Positions 9,467 to 17,938 of a stretch of 64,000 nt of DNA are shown here, one piece after another. How positions within the stretch are numbered: position 1 is the stretch's first letter; the number at the start of each line of letters is the position of its first letter. The position numbers and the translations under genes are program-made. A model generated the notes under the pieces. That model searched no databases and was not told where the DNA came from. It worked only from the letters and a program-made list of their open reading frames with translations. Origin of the DNA: an uncultured bacterium (GTDB taxonomy: Bacteria; Bacillota; Clostridia; Lachnospirales; Lachnospiraceae); assembly GCA_947175015.1 (NCBI GenBank), contig CAMWLE010000005.1, positions 1-64,000 on the forward strand. Direction: 5' to 3'.

Positions 9467-10120
9467 CTACCAACCAAATATTTTCTTGACAAATTTCAGC
9501 CATTGCGTTGCCGCCGGCAGAATTTTCCCCGAAATCGCTGTTGTCAAGTCGTCCTCTATTCCCATTACAAAATTGTATGAAGACATAAAATCTGTCATAT
9601 CAAATACCTTCGCCGATGCACCAGCAGATATAGTTAAAGTCTCCGGCACCCCCAACAGGCCAAACACTGATCCTGACAATGGCAATGTATATTCCTGTGT
9701 AATCTGTACCAGCACATACCGTTCAATCACCCCGCTGCTTTTTATTGTCACATCCACATGTGCCTTATGATATTCATCCTCCGCCAATGACATCTGACTG
9801 AGCAACCCATAACCATACCATTTTGCCTTATTTATATTTACAGACTTCATCCTGCCACCAAGAATTGTATTTCTATATACATGGTCATCCATAAAATCAT
9901 AATAATTGGTGTACCCATAATACGGCTCCTTGTCCAGATGAGGATAGATCATCGCCAGATCCGCCGCTGCTTTTTGTGCCGCGATGCGCACTACAGCCCG
10001 CTGGTATAAATACATTCCCATACTGATCATGGCAAAAATGGTAAATATACATATCGTCACTACAAATGTTGCTTCAATTACAATTTCACCGGCATCTCCG
10101 TCCGCTTTCCTGTTTTTCAT
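9467..10120 (-). CDS. TadE-like pseudopilin (second copy)
   Basis: 217 residues. The N-terminus reads GDAGEIVIEATFVVTI with a hydrophobic helix, a class III (Flp/TadE) signal. The rest is a moderately sized extracellular domain ending IFGW. It lies between the WG-repeat gene and the DUF5702 gene, nine bases from the latter, so it is co-transcribed. The two TadE-like proteins of this locus are probably the equivalents of TadE and TadF. Confidence 0.8.
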   Translation of the reverse strand: MKNRKADGDAGEIVIEATFVVTICIFTIFAMISMGMYLYQRAVVRIAAQKAAADLAMIYPHLDKEPYYGYTNYYDFMDDHVYRNTILGGRMKSVNINKAKWYGYGLLSQMSLAEDEYHKAHVDVTIKSSGVIERYVLVQITQEYTLPLSGSVFGLLGVPETLTISAGASAKVFDMTDFMSSYNFVMGIEDDLTTAISGKILPAATQWLKFVKKIFGW

Positions 10121-10238
10121 TTCCGCACCTTTGCTCCATTATTTGTATCTTTGCTTCATCAGCTCCGCCCTCTATGCTTCGTGCACCACTCCGCAACATA
10201 GCAAAACCCGTAAAAAGCGTTGCGCCATTTTCTACACA

Positions 10239-11546
10239 CTATCTGCAGGTAAATTCCAATATTTTCCAATAACCGTCCTGAAGAATCATACATTTTCCCG
10301 CTTTCGTAAACGATGACATATTCTCAAACTGGCACGCTATCGCCAAATCTCCTTTTCTGTCTATCACTCCCCACAATCCCTGCTCACAAACTGCTCCATA
10401 TCCATTACAAAAACTCCGCGCATCCTCATATCTCGGTTCCAAAACCCAGTTTCCGTCCGTATCCACATAACCCCACTTGCCGTTTCTGCATGCTGCCGCC
10501 AAAGTATCTTCACCAAAGCATCTCACAGCTTCCGCATCAATTTCAGCAACCAGTTTACCCGCTGTGTCATACATACCATAACCGCTGCCCTGCTTCAAAA
10601 AAATGCGTTCTGCCATAGCACACCTTCCGCTCTCGTCCAGCACTACCTCAGAGCCTCCTTCCATTATGGTCTCACCTATAGTATTAATTACTTTCCATGT
10701 TCCTTCTGACAGCACAGCCGCACGCTTGTTATAATAAACTCCCGCATAATCATAACCCTCCATAACAGAACTTCCGGACAAGTCAATATAGGCATATTTC
10801 CCGTTTTTTACCACAGGTACAAGTTCATTTCCACAGGCGCCTGCCAACTGCGCTCCCTCCAACCTGAAAACCTTCTCCACCTCTCCTTTGGATGTCAGAA
10901 GTTTCACGGTATCTCCATTCCTGGCTCCAATATAGCCATCATTACAGATTGTCACCTGATCGAACTTCATTTCAAACAACGGGCTCATTTTATCATTAAA
11001 GCAGACCCATTCTTCACCATTCAACACCGGCAAAATTCCCTCTGAATATTGTAACAAATCCTGATATCGGCTATTTATGATCCTATAGCTGTATTTAATT
11101 TCATCAAACTCAGCCTGCAATGACTCAGAAACCGCCTCATGAGCTTCTGCCATATTCATGATTGACGCACATTTTGTCAGATTTCCTGCCGCTTTCCAGA
11201 AATTCATGGCCATCTCATAGGAAGTTGCATCCTCAGAATAAATATTCATTGTTTCAGACAGAAACCTTTGAATATCGCTGTCGTCGAACTCAATGCTCCC
11301 ATCTTCCAGACATTGTTTATAATATTGCAGCAGCTCCACGCGATCCTCCAGAGTATCCTTGATATTTAGAAGCTGCTTAAAAAATTTCACCGCCAATTCC
11401 GGTGAACCCTTTTGCGCATTTTCCCTTGCCTCTGTTTTCAGATCCTGCACAGAAGAGGCCGTCTCTGCCGGAAGCAATACCATCCGATACCATGCCATTG
11501 CCAAAAAAGCAATCAGCACAATTGCTATCAAACTATTGTTTTTCAT
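10239..11546 (-). CDS. WG-repeat protein in tad operon
   Basis: About 435 residues. Start taken at the ATG at 11546 with AGGGG upstream, not the in-frame GTG 18 bases earlier. An N-terminal hydrophobic segment (NNSLIAIVLIAFLAMAWY) acts as a membrane anchor or uncleaved signal. A helical region resembling TPR helices follows, and the C-terminal half contains WG repeats such as GKYAYIDLSG, GKWGYVDTDG and GLWGVIDRKG. WG repeats form beta-rich, usually exported, binding domains. Lying inside the tad operon, it is a candidate surface or periplasm-like accessory of pilus assembly. That role is inferred. Confidence 0.8.
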   Translation of the reverse strand: MKNNSLIAIVLIAFLAMAWYRMVLLPAETASSVQDLKTEARENAQKGSPELAVKFFKQLLNIKDTLEDRVELLQYYKQCLEDGSIEFDDSDIQRFLSETMNIYSEDATSYEMAMNFWKAAGNLTKCASIMNMAEAHEAVSESLQAEFDEIKYSYRIINSRYQDLLQYSEGILPVLNGEEWVCFNDKMSPLFEMKFDQVTICNDGYIGARNGDTVKLLTSKGEVEKVFRLEGAQLAGACGNELVPVVKNGKYAYIDLSGSSVMEGYDYAGVYYNKRAAVLSEGTWKVINTIGETIMEGGSEVVLDESGRCAMAERIFLKQGSGYGMYDTAGKLVAEIDAEAVRCFGEDTLAAACRNGKWGYVDTDGNWVLEPRYEDARSFCNGYGAVCEQGLWGVIDRKGDLAIACQFENMSSFTKAGKCMILQDGYWKILEFTCR

Positions 11547-11588
11547 AATTACACCCCTGTCCACTCCTGGGAACGAAATTTATCATAT

Positions 11589-12248
11589 TTAATTCCATAG
11601 CATAATAATGCCATTCAACACAAAACCACAATAAAAAAAGGGGGCAAATGGTATTGCAGACTTCCTGTCCGTTTTTTTGACTGTCAACAGATAAAGAGAA
11701 CAAACCATTGCCGCCAGCAATGCTGTCAATATAGCAGACATAAGCATTCCATAATTCAGGAACAGACTCATAACTGTCAGCATCTTCACATCTCCATAGC
11801 CAAATCCGCCCTTTGAAATCATTGCCACAAATAACAGCAGCAAAAACAAAATAAAAGTATATAGAAACTGATATAACAACTGCCCTTTCTCAGGCATCCC
11901 CCCTAAAACTATTTCAAGCCCCCACCAAACTGCCCTCATCCCTGCCAAACTTCCCAGCAGTACATTGGGAATCGTCCTGTTCTGAGCATCAATTAAGGCG
12001 ATATAGAAAAGCCAGACCGCCAGTAACACACATACATATTTTATATACACATCTTTCTCCGATGCCAACATGATGGCAAGAACCGCCACATGTACACACC
12101 AGATCACTATGTTCATCACCTTATCCAGCCCTCTGATACAGGGAAGAATCCCCCTGGCCATATAAATATCAAAATACCGCCTTCGGCGGATAAAATACAG
12201 CAAACCGATATTGGCTGAAAAACATACTATTAACTCAGCAATTCTCAT
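11589..12248 (-). CDS. TadV/CpaA-type prepilin peptidase (A24)
   Basis: About 219 residues with several membrane helices. The aspartic protease pair of the A24 family is visible: D in LIDAQNRTIPN and the GYGDVKML motif (GxGD). It lacks the N-terminal methylase domain of PilD, as is normal for tad peptidases. It cleaves the leader of the Flp pilin and TadE-like proteins at the inner face of the membrane. I choose ATG 12248; a TTG four codons earlier is possible. It is separated from the pilin gene by a structured 200-bp spacer. Confidence 0.88.
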   Translation of the reverse strand: MRIAELIVCFSANIGLLYFIRRRRYFDIYMARGILPCIRGLDKVMNIVIWCVHVAVLAIMLASEKDVYIKYVCVLLAVWLFYIALIDAQNRTIPNVLLGSLAGMRAVWWGLEIVLGGMPEKGQLLYQFLYTFILFLLLLFVAMISKGGFGYGDVKMLTVMSLFLNYGMLMSAILTALLAAMVCSLYLLTVKKTDRKSAIPFAPFFYCGFVLNGIIMLWN

Positions 12249-12321
12249 TATTTTTCTCAATTTCTTCGTATTTTTATAATTCTTTCCTCTTTCAGCTTCT
12301 CATTGGTCCTTCAATACCTCC

Positions 12322-12413
12322 GGAAAGCTCCGGCCGTACCAGGAGTATAACAGTCCCATGCCCAAGGGCACAGCTTGTCCCAATCAGAAATGATATTCCT
12401 GGTACGGCTTTCC
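12322..12413 (-). other. large bulged hairpin downstream of pilin gene
   Basis: In the spacer between flp and the prepilin peptidase gene, CCGTACCAGGA (12334-12344) pairs exactly with TCCTGGTACGG (12397-12407). The stem is lengthened by GGAAAG (12322-12327) pairing with CTTTCC (12408-12413) across a six-base bulge. The loop holds a 12-bp palindrome, TGCCCAAGGGCA (12359-12370). There is no T-run, so it is more likely an mRNA stabiliser or processing site that raises pilin over downstream genes than a terminator. Confidence 0.55.
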
Positions 12414-12454
12414 TCTTTTCGCCCTCCGGCCAAGATTCTGATGATTTGTCATCC

Positions 12455-12649
12455 TTATCGTGATGTAGCAATTTGATCCCACCAGGCATTAAATAAATCA
12501 GTTAACTTTTGACCGAACACTATTGCCAAAGCCACCACAATTCCCAACACTACAACAATTGCTATAATATTGGTCTCTCCCTGTTCATCTTCCAGGAAAT
12601 GATTGATCTTACTTTGGGCTGACAAATACAACTTATCCAACCTATTCAT
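12455..12649 (-). CDS. Flp1-family type IVb pilin
   Basis: 64 residues, the size of a Flp pilin. A charged leader ends in EDEQGE, and the cut would fall between G and E. It is followed by a hydrophobic helix (TNIIAIVVVLGIVVALAIVF) and a short tail. This is the major pilin of tad pili. It is preceded by AGAAAGGAGAGGG, a strong ribosome site suited to a highly made protein. It lies just after the two TadC/TadB platform genes and is followed by a large hairpin. Confidence 0.88.
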   Translation of the reverse strand: MNRLDKLYLSAQSKINHFLEDEQGETNIIAIVVVLGIVVALAIVFGQKLTDLFNAWWDQIATSR

Positions 12650-12716
12650 AATCCCTCTCCTTTCTCGTTTTATCGATTGCCTATTTATTTATTCCCGGTC
12701 ATAACCGGAGAATAAC

Positions 12717-13583
12717 CTACAGATTACTCATGATCGGAACCATAATCAGCACCAGAATTCCTACAAACATAATAAAAAGGGGAACCAAAGATTTCTGCGC
12801 CGCTCCATCCGCCTTTCTCGCAACCATCTGCCGCTTCAGTTCAAACATTTCAATCGCCTGCTGAGACAGTTCGAGCGACAGATGATTGCCCCCTTTTTCA
12901 ATCGCCTGTGTCACCCTGGAACAAAATTTCCTGATTTCCCCATTCTCACTTCTCTGACCAAACAGATAAATCGCTTCATAATCAGACATGCTATTGTTCA
13001 TATTGGCCAACGCAAATTTCATTTCCTGATATATTTCGCTGTTCCCGGAATTCGCCACAGTCTCCCAAGCTTCTCTCAAAATCATACCCGCATTCAGCAG
13101 TAACGCCAGCCTTGACACAATCTCAGGAAGTTCTCCCACCAAAGAATCCGCTTTTTCCTTCATCTGTTTTTCCAAATCATTAGAATAGGTATAGTAAACC
13201 ACTCCGCCCGCCGCAATGGCAAAAATGAAAAACACAGGCGCATAGGTTCCTGACAGCATTGCCAGGCACATCACAATGGCCATTACTACCAAAGATAATG
13301 TCAGACGTTTTGCAGAATAAATCATCAAGTAATAATCAATGTAATCCTTGCCCCAAATAATATTGATTAAATTCCTCTGGCGGAGATGCCATTTGGAAGT
13401 ATAACTTTCTTTTAATATTTCCAGCCATCGCAGACCGATACAATAAAGGTATTTCATAGAAAATTTCTCTTCATCCAGAGGTGTCAGCAAGGATTCATAT
13501 TTTTTACCAATCAGCAACGGGAATGCGCACAGCATCACCACAACCGTAGTAATGATCAACATAATCAAATTTAATATACTCAT
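12717..13583 (-). CDS. tadC: TadC-like type II secretion F-domain platform protein
   Basis: 288 residues with membrane helices at the N-terminus, near 80-130 and at the C-terminus, around a cytoplasmic helical domain (GELPEIVSRLALLLNAGMILREAWE) typical of T2SSF proteins. It forms the inner-membrane platform with TadB above the TadA ATPase. AAGGAG lies upstream of the ATG. It follows tadB after 13 bases. Confidence 0.88.
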   Translation of the reverse strand: MSILNLIMLIITTVVVMLCAFPLLIGKKYESLLTPLDEEKFSMKYLYCIGLRWLEILKESYTSKWHLRQRNLINIIWGKDYIDYYLMIYSAKRLTLSLVVMAIVMCLAMLSGTYAPVFFIFAIAAGGVVYYTYSNDLEKQMKEKADSLVGELPEIVSRLALLLNAGMILREAWETVANSGNSEIYQEMKFALANMNNSMSDYEAIYLFGQRSENGEIRKFCSRVTQAIEKGGNHLSLELSQQAIEMFELKRQMVARKADGAAQKSLVPLFIMFVGILVLIMVPIMSNL

Positions 13584-13596
13584 CCAAACGCTCTCC

Positions 13597-14469
13597 TTAC
13601 ACCTTTACTTCTACTATTTTACAGCCAATCAGGTATGCACTGATAAAAATTCCCAGACATACAATACTGGTAACAATTCCAACCGGACTGGCATAATTAG
13701 CTGCCATAGCGGCGTTTCCTCCCTTAACTACCGCCACAATAAGCACTGGCATCACAAGCATTACGTACTGTTCATTTACATTAGAAGATATTTTGGTTCG
13801 TAGTTCCTCTTCCATCTGCATTTTACTGCTGATGATCTCATTTGTTTTAATCACCACTTGCTTGATATTGCCTCCTTTTCGGTAGCAAGTCTGAAATGTA
13901 ATCCCGAAATTGGTAATATCCTCAATACCACTGCGGTGTCCAAAATCAATCAGCAGATTTTCAATTCCGATATTATTCCTCATTCCACTGATCATCAGTT
14001 GAACTTCACTCACAATATATGCCTTAGCAGAATGCTGCATGCGCAGATCTACCAGCGCATCCTCCAATGCCCCCTGTACATTCTTGCCGCTGGCAAGAGA
14101 ATTCACCAGACAATCAAGTAAATCCCTGAACTGATTTCTCAGCGTCGCATCACGCTTTTTTTTCAAATTTTTCGTCTGAATCGGCGCATATACCACTATC
14201 AGAATCATCCCTATTGCCACAGGAATTACCACATTTAAAATATGGGTAAGCATAGTCTTACTGCCATATTCATCCAGTGCAAGATTACCAAAAAAGACAT
14301 ATCCCACCACACAGCCGCAGGCCATCATCAGCAAAAAATGAATGAGCTTATCTTTTTTAGTTCGATAATATACATGGTAGTTGATAACAGGTGTCCCCAA
14401 CAGAGTTGTTACATACTCCGATTCCTTTTGTCCCATCAATTGTTTTGACTCTTTTTTCTCTTTTGCCAT
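13597..14469 (-). CDS. tadB: TadB-like type II secretion F-domain platform protein
   Basis: 290 residues. A basic cytoplasmic N-terminus is followed by two helices (about 42-90), a cytoplasmic T2SSF domain (FRDLLDCLVNSLASGKNVQGALEDAL) and two C-terminal helices. AGGAG eight bases before the ATG. It lies directly downstream of tadA and upstream of tadC, the conserved tad order. Its role is to couple TadA ATP hydrolysis to pilin movement. Confidence 0.88.
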   Translation of the reverse strand: MAKEKKESKQLMGQKESEYVTTLLGTPVINYHVYYRTKKDKLIHFLLMMACGCVVGYVFFGNLALDEYGSKTMLTHILNVVIPVAIGMILIVVYAPIQTKNLKKKRDATLRNQFRDLLDCLVNSLASGKNVQGALEDALVDLRMQHSAKAYIVSEVQLMISGMRNNIGIENLLIDFGHRSGIEDITNFGITFQTCYRKGGNIKQVVIKTNEIISSKMQMEEELRTKISSNVNEQYVMLVMPVLIVAVVKGGNAAMAANYASPVGIVTSIVCLGIFISAYLIGCKIVEVKV

Positions 14470-14540
14470 ATGACTTTTCTCCTGCCTGCATTTCTGATGT
14501 TATTCATAACACACTTTTCCGCATTCATATTTTTTGTGGT

Positions 14541-15800
14541 TTATATCGCTCCTCGATACCCCATCAGCCGAAGTTTGAAATCCTTTACCATAGGATTCGC
14601 TGTTCTCTGCAAACTGCCAACCACTTCATCCAATGTACTCATTTGCTCATCCTCCACAAATTCATATAATTTATTCAAAAGGATTTCCCCATTCTCATAT
14701 CCTACGACTTCTGTGATTTCCATTGTTTTACGGGATTTATCCCGCAGCCTGGACAAATGAATAATGATATCTACCGCAGACGCAATCTGTTGCCGTATAG
14801 CCTCCAACGGCAATCCATCAGCACCTTGGAGCACCATGGTCTCCAAACGGCTTAACATGTCCTTGGTACTGTTGGCATGACCTGTTGACAAGGAACCATC
14901 ATGCCCTGTATTCATAGCTTGAAGCATATCCAATGCTTCACCGCCGCGAACTTCACCTACTACAATCCGCTCCGGACGCATACGCAGAGAAGACTTGATC
15001 AAATCTCGTATCGTCACTGCACCGGCTCCGGAAGCATTGGCATTTCTTGTCTCCAACCGCACCAGGTTTTCCACACCCACAATCTGTAATTCCGCTGAAT
15101 CCTCAATCGTGATTACACGTTCATCCTTGGGAATATAGTTGGATAGCGCATTCAGGAAGGTTGTTTTTCCTGACCCGGTACCACCCGCAATAAAAATATT
15201 GTACTTCGCCCTTACCAGAAGTTCTAACACATCCGCAATCTCCTGGGTAATAGAACCATATCTTATCAACTGCGCAATTGTCATGGGAACCTTTGAAAAT
15301 TTTCGGATTGTTACAATGGCACCCTTCAGAGAAATCGGAGGCAGCACCACGTTGACACGAGAGCCATCCGGCAGCCTGGTATCCACGATGGGATTGGCCT
15401 GATTTACTTCCCTTCCGGCTAATCCCACAATCTTCTGCACAATGTCCTCCAACTGCCTTTCACTGTCAAATTTCTGATTCAGTTTAGATAAACGGCCTTT
15501 CTTTTCTATGAAAATTTCATCCGGACCATTGATCATCACCTCTGTAATAGTCTCATCAGAAATGATGGTATCCAGCAAGCCAAACCCTCTGATCGAGCTG
15601 TAAATCTGCCGCACTATCTCCACCATTTGTCCAATTGGCACATACTCATTTTCCAGCCTGTTTTTCACCAGCTTTTCTATTGCTTCTTCCAGCCGGTCAT
15701 CTTCCATATCATTTAAATTGTACTGTTCAAATACATAACTTCTGCAATCCTGTATGAAATCCTGCATTTTTTCGTCTGTCATAATCCTGTCCGTTTCCAT
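14541..15800 (-). CDS. tadA: TadA/CpaF-type pilus assembly ATPase
   Basis: 419 residues. Walker A is GGTGSGKT (206-213), the Asp box is TIEDSAEL (231-238), and Walker B/His-box sequences (RMRPERIVVGEVRGGEALDML, STGHANS) follow. This is the hexameric secretion ATPase that powers pilus assembly and sometimes retraction. An N-terminal helical domain precedes the core, as in CpaF. The start at 15800 has no strong ribosome site; a second ATG at 15782, after ACGGACAGG, is an alternative. Confidence 0.93.
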   Translation of the reverse strand: METDRIMTDEKMQDFIQDCRSYVFEQYNLNDMEDDRLEEAIEKLVKNRLENEYVPIGQMVEIVRQIYSSIRGFGLLDTIISDETITEVMINGPDEIFIEKKGRLSKLNQKFDSERQLEDIVQKIVGLAGREVNQANPIVDTRLPDGSRVNVVLPPISLKGAIVTIRKFSKVPMTIAQLIRYGSITQEIADVLELLVRAKYNIFIAGGTGSGKTTFLNALSNYIPKDERVITIEDSAELQIVGVENLVRLETRNANASGAGAVTIRDLIKSSLRMRPERIVVGEVRGGEALDMLQAMNTGHDGSLSTGHANSTKDMLSRLETMVLQGADGLPLEAIRQQIASAVDIIIHLSRLRDKSRKTMEITEVVGYENGEILLNKLYEFVEDEQMSTLDEVVGSLQRTANPMVKDFKLRLMGYRGAI

Positions 15801-15961
15801 GTTAGTGTGTCCATACTACACATGCCCTTCTTCTGTTTTAATACCATAAATACATCATTGAATGCGATTTATACTCACGAGCAATGAAGTTTGCCGCAGT
15901 GACCATGACAGCTATCATTCCTCCATAAGTTCATCCTGTACATTCCAATAACTCTCCTGAG

Positions 15962-17023
15962 CTATATTCCAATACTGATAATTGCAGCGTGATCTTTCAG
16001 TTCATCCGCCAGTTTTTCGGAAGACATTTTCGACACACTGCAAATTTCTCCGACAATATCTATCTGCGGCTCCGGCAGCTTATGACTTATGCCAGCTTGA
16101 CAGCGATTATATAATAATCTGCACTTTGCCCAAATAATACTTTTATCTCTCTGCTGAAGATACTTTATGACCTCAAATCCTCTTCTTATCTTTCCTATGC
16201 CGATATCACTTCCATCACAGACCAAAATAATGTCGCTTGCGTATTTTTCCATCACAAGCTTACAAATAGGAGAAAAATCCATAGGGATATCTATTACAAT
16301 ATACTCACAGCATTCCATACCATTCAAAGCAGCAAGCAATACATCTGCCTCTTCAGTATCTACTTCCAACATATCGTTTGTATTCTTACAGGATGCAAAA
16401 AAAGACACTCCCCTCACATCACACCTGACAATGCTTTCCAACTTGATGGATATTTTTTCATTCTTGCTCTTTAACGCATAAATAACATCTGAAAATCCAG
16501 TATTACCTTCTCCTTGAAAGAAATTTTCCGCATTTCCCAAAAAATCAAAATTTAAATAGAGTACTTTTTTTCCCTGCTTTCCAAGAAATAAGGCATACGC
16601 CGCCGCAGCCGTTGAAGTACCGGCTCCTCCCTGCATTGAAGTAAAAAGGATATATTTACTGTCACCACCGCTTTTTAATATCATCTTGCCCTTCAGATCC
16701 GCATATAGACCAAGCATTTCCTTATAGAGCATTTCCATCTTCTGGTATTTGCCCACCGCAGGACTTCCCTCCCACTCTTTAATTGCATTGTTGGATACTA
16801 ACCACGCAAAGGATACTTCCGCAGGAATATCTTCTTTGCTGACAGATATCTTCTCGCTGAGCAATATAACATGAATAATATTGCTTGTAAAAAATGTTAC
16901 AAACGCTTTATATTCAGGGAATGCGTATATTTCCACCTTATCTGCATAATTTAGCTGAAAATTGCTTACCAGTTTCTTCACGTAATTTTCATCTTCATCA
17001 ATGACTGCAACTTTAATCTTCAT
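15962..17023 (-). CDS. tadZ: TadZ/CpaE-like ParA-family pilus localisation protein
   Basis: 353 residues. The N-terminal part resembles an atypical receiver domain (KVAVIDEDENYVKKLVSNF), followed by a MinD/ParA-like ATPase fold. The deviant Walker A reads QGGAGTSTAAAAYAL, lacking both the signature and the P-loop lysine of active members. This is common among TadZ proteins but means ATP hydrolysis is doubtful. VLYLNFD and the DIPMDFSP region fit strand ends of the fold. TadZ places the tad machine at its cell site. It is the first gene of the operon, with a consensus promoter about 120 bp upstream. Confidence 0.85.
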   Translation of the reverse strand: MKIKVAVIDEDENYVKKLVSNFQLNYADKVEIYAFPEYKAFVTFFTSNIIHVILLSEKISVSKEDIPAEVSFAWLVSNNAIKEWEGSPAVGKYQKMEMLYKEMLGLYADLKGKMILKSGGDSKYILFTSMQGGAGTSTAAAAYALFLGKQGKKVLYLNFDFLGNAENFFQGEGNTGFSDVIYALKSKNEKISIKLESIVRCDVRGVSFFASCKNTNDMLEVDTEEADVLLAALNGMECCEYIVIDIPMDFSPICKLVMEKYASDIILVCDGSDIGIGKIRRGFEVIKYLQQRDKSIIWAKCRLLYNRCQAGISHKLPEPQIDIVGEICSVSKMSSEKLADELKDHAAIISIGI

Positions 17024-17039
17024 TTATCAATCTCCATAT

Positions 17040-17102
17040 CTAAACAAACTTGAATCCCCAATTGATACTTTTGCAATATAATCCGGAAATTACAACTTTC
17101 AT
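17040..17102 (-). CDS. possible 20-codon leader ORF upstream of tadZ
   Basis: An ATG at 17102 with AGGAAAG eight bases upstream opens a 20-codon frame (MKVVISGLYCKSINWG...) ending 16 bases before the tadZ start. It lies entirely in the predicted tadZ mRNA leader. It could be a leader peptide coupling translation to tadZ, or chance. No homology is claimed. Confidence 0.3.
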   Translation of the reverse strand: MKVVISGLYCKSINWGFKFV

Positions 17103-17138
17103 AAATTTTTCTTTCCTAATTCTAAAATTAATATCTTT

Positions 17139-17167
17139 AGTATACATTTTATTAATAATAGTGTCAA
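17139..17167 (-). promoter_or_regulatory. sigma-A promoter of the tad operon
   Basis: Read on the minus strand: -35 TTGACA (17162-17167), a 17-base spacer, and -10 TATACT (17139-17144), a near-consensus vegetative promoter. Transcription would begin near 17132 and give a leader of roughly 110 bases before tadZ. The -10 box lies inside the first TAGTATAC repeat, so a repressor bound there would block it. Confidence 0.7.
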
Positions 17168-17178
17168 TAGTATATTGA

Positions 17179-17206
17179 TTGAAAATAATAATATTTATAG
17201 TATACA
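17179..17206 (+). promoter_or_regulatory. promoter of XRE regulator gene
   Basis: -35 TTGAAA (17179-17184), a 16-base spacer and -10 TATACA (17201-17206), within the third TAGTATAC repeat. Predicted start near 17213, giving a leader of about 17 bases carrying the ribosome site at 17216-17224. Confidence 0.5.
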
Positions 17207-17229
17207 TTTTATATAGAAAGGATGTTGAT

Positions 17230-17571
17230 ATGTCGATCGCAGTTGAACTGGGCAACAGAATACGATTTTATCGCAAACAGAAACATTTAAGCCAAGAAGA
17301 ACTGGCCGAATTGTGTGATTTTCACCCCACTTATATCGGCCAGTTAGAACGCGGTGAAAAAAATGCCACCCTGGAAAGTGTCAATAAACTGTCCCGTGGA
17401 CTTGGCATATCCTTGGATGAATTGCTGAAAGATATTGATACTATAAACTCTTCCTCAGAAAATATTGCTTTGGAGGTATATCATAAGCTTATGAAACTGC
17501 CTAAAAAGGATCAGGAAAGAATTGCTTCCATTATATTTGAAATTATAGAATTACTTCAGACTTCAAAATAA
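17230..17571 (+). CDS. XRE-family HTH transcriptional regulator
   Basis: 113 residues from ATG 17230, preceded by AGAAAGGATG; the longer upstream frame starts inside the promoter and is discarded. Residues 5-62 form a standard XRE helix-turn-helix (GNRIRFYRKQKHLSQEELAEL...YIGQLERGEKNATLESVNKLSRGL). The C-terminal 45 residues are helical and probably mediate dimerisation. It is transcribed away from the tad operon and shares a 200-bp control region with it, so it is the prime candidate regulator of pilus expression and of itself. Homologous SinR/Xre-type proteins act as repressors. Confidence 0.85.
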   Translation: MSIAVELGNRIRFYRKQKHLSQEELAELCDFHPTYIGQLERGEKNATLESVNKLSRGLGISLDELLKDIDTINSSSENIALEVYHKLMKLPKKDQERIASIIFEIIELLQTSK

Positions 17572-17582
17572 CGATTAAAAAG

Positions 17583-17610
17583 CCCCGAATGTCCAAAGTC
17601 ACATCCGGGG
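17583..17610 (-). terminator. intrinsic terminator (mainly minus strand)
   Basis: CCCCGAATGT pairs with ACATCCGGGG, one base mismatched, around an eight-base loop. On the minus strand the stem is followed by GCTTTTTAA, suited to ending the dehydratase transcript. It may also end the convergent XRE gene on the plus strand, where the tail is weaker. Confidence 0.65.
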
Positions 17611-17668
17611 TTAAAATATCTAACAATATATACTGCACGCCAATGAAATTTGCAGCAAACTGCAACAA

Positions 17669-17724
17669 AAGACCGCCAGCCATATATACTCACCTTGGGC
17701 GGATTTGTAAATTCTGGCGGTCTT
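17669..17724. repeat. 11-bp inverted repeat with 34-base loop
   Basis: AAGACCGCCAG (17669-17679) and CTGGCGGTCTT (17714-17724) are perfect complements. On the minus strand the right-hand arm runs into TTTTGTTG, so it may be a second terminator or part of a small palindromic element. Confidence 0.45.
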
Positions 17725-17938
17725 GAGTATAACTCTAACTCTTGACATCGTTTTTCGCTTAACAGAAGTTCATTCTGTATATCCCGTATAAAAGGATTTT
17801 CCTTATTTATTGCATCAAATCTCTGCTTATTTACCCCTTCTTTATAACTTACCTCCGGAAGAGTGTCTTGAGGGGTTATGATTCCGGTTTCTGTCAATGC
17901 CAGATTGTCTCTTTCTATGGCACTTTTTCCACTTTCAG

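Larger units (their letters stand above)
17138..17212. promoter_or_regulatory. three TAGTATA repeats with exact 30-bp spacing (candidate XRE operator)
   Basis: TAGTATACATTTTAT occurs at 17138-17152 and again, identical, at 17198-17212. A third related copy, TAGTATATTGAT, starts at 17168, exactly midway. The 30-bp period places all three on roughly the same face of the helix. The first covers the tad -10 box and the last covers the XRE-gene -10 box. The arrangement suggests cooperative binding by the divergent XRE regulator, controlling itself and the pilus operon. The binding protein is inferred from position. Confidence 0.55.

Noticed and set aside
12292..12489. 65-codon frame between flp and the prepilin peptidase
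   Set aside because: It overlaps the end of the pilin gene in another frame and is mostly encoded by the large hairpin. No ribosome site.
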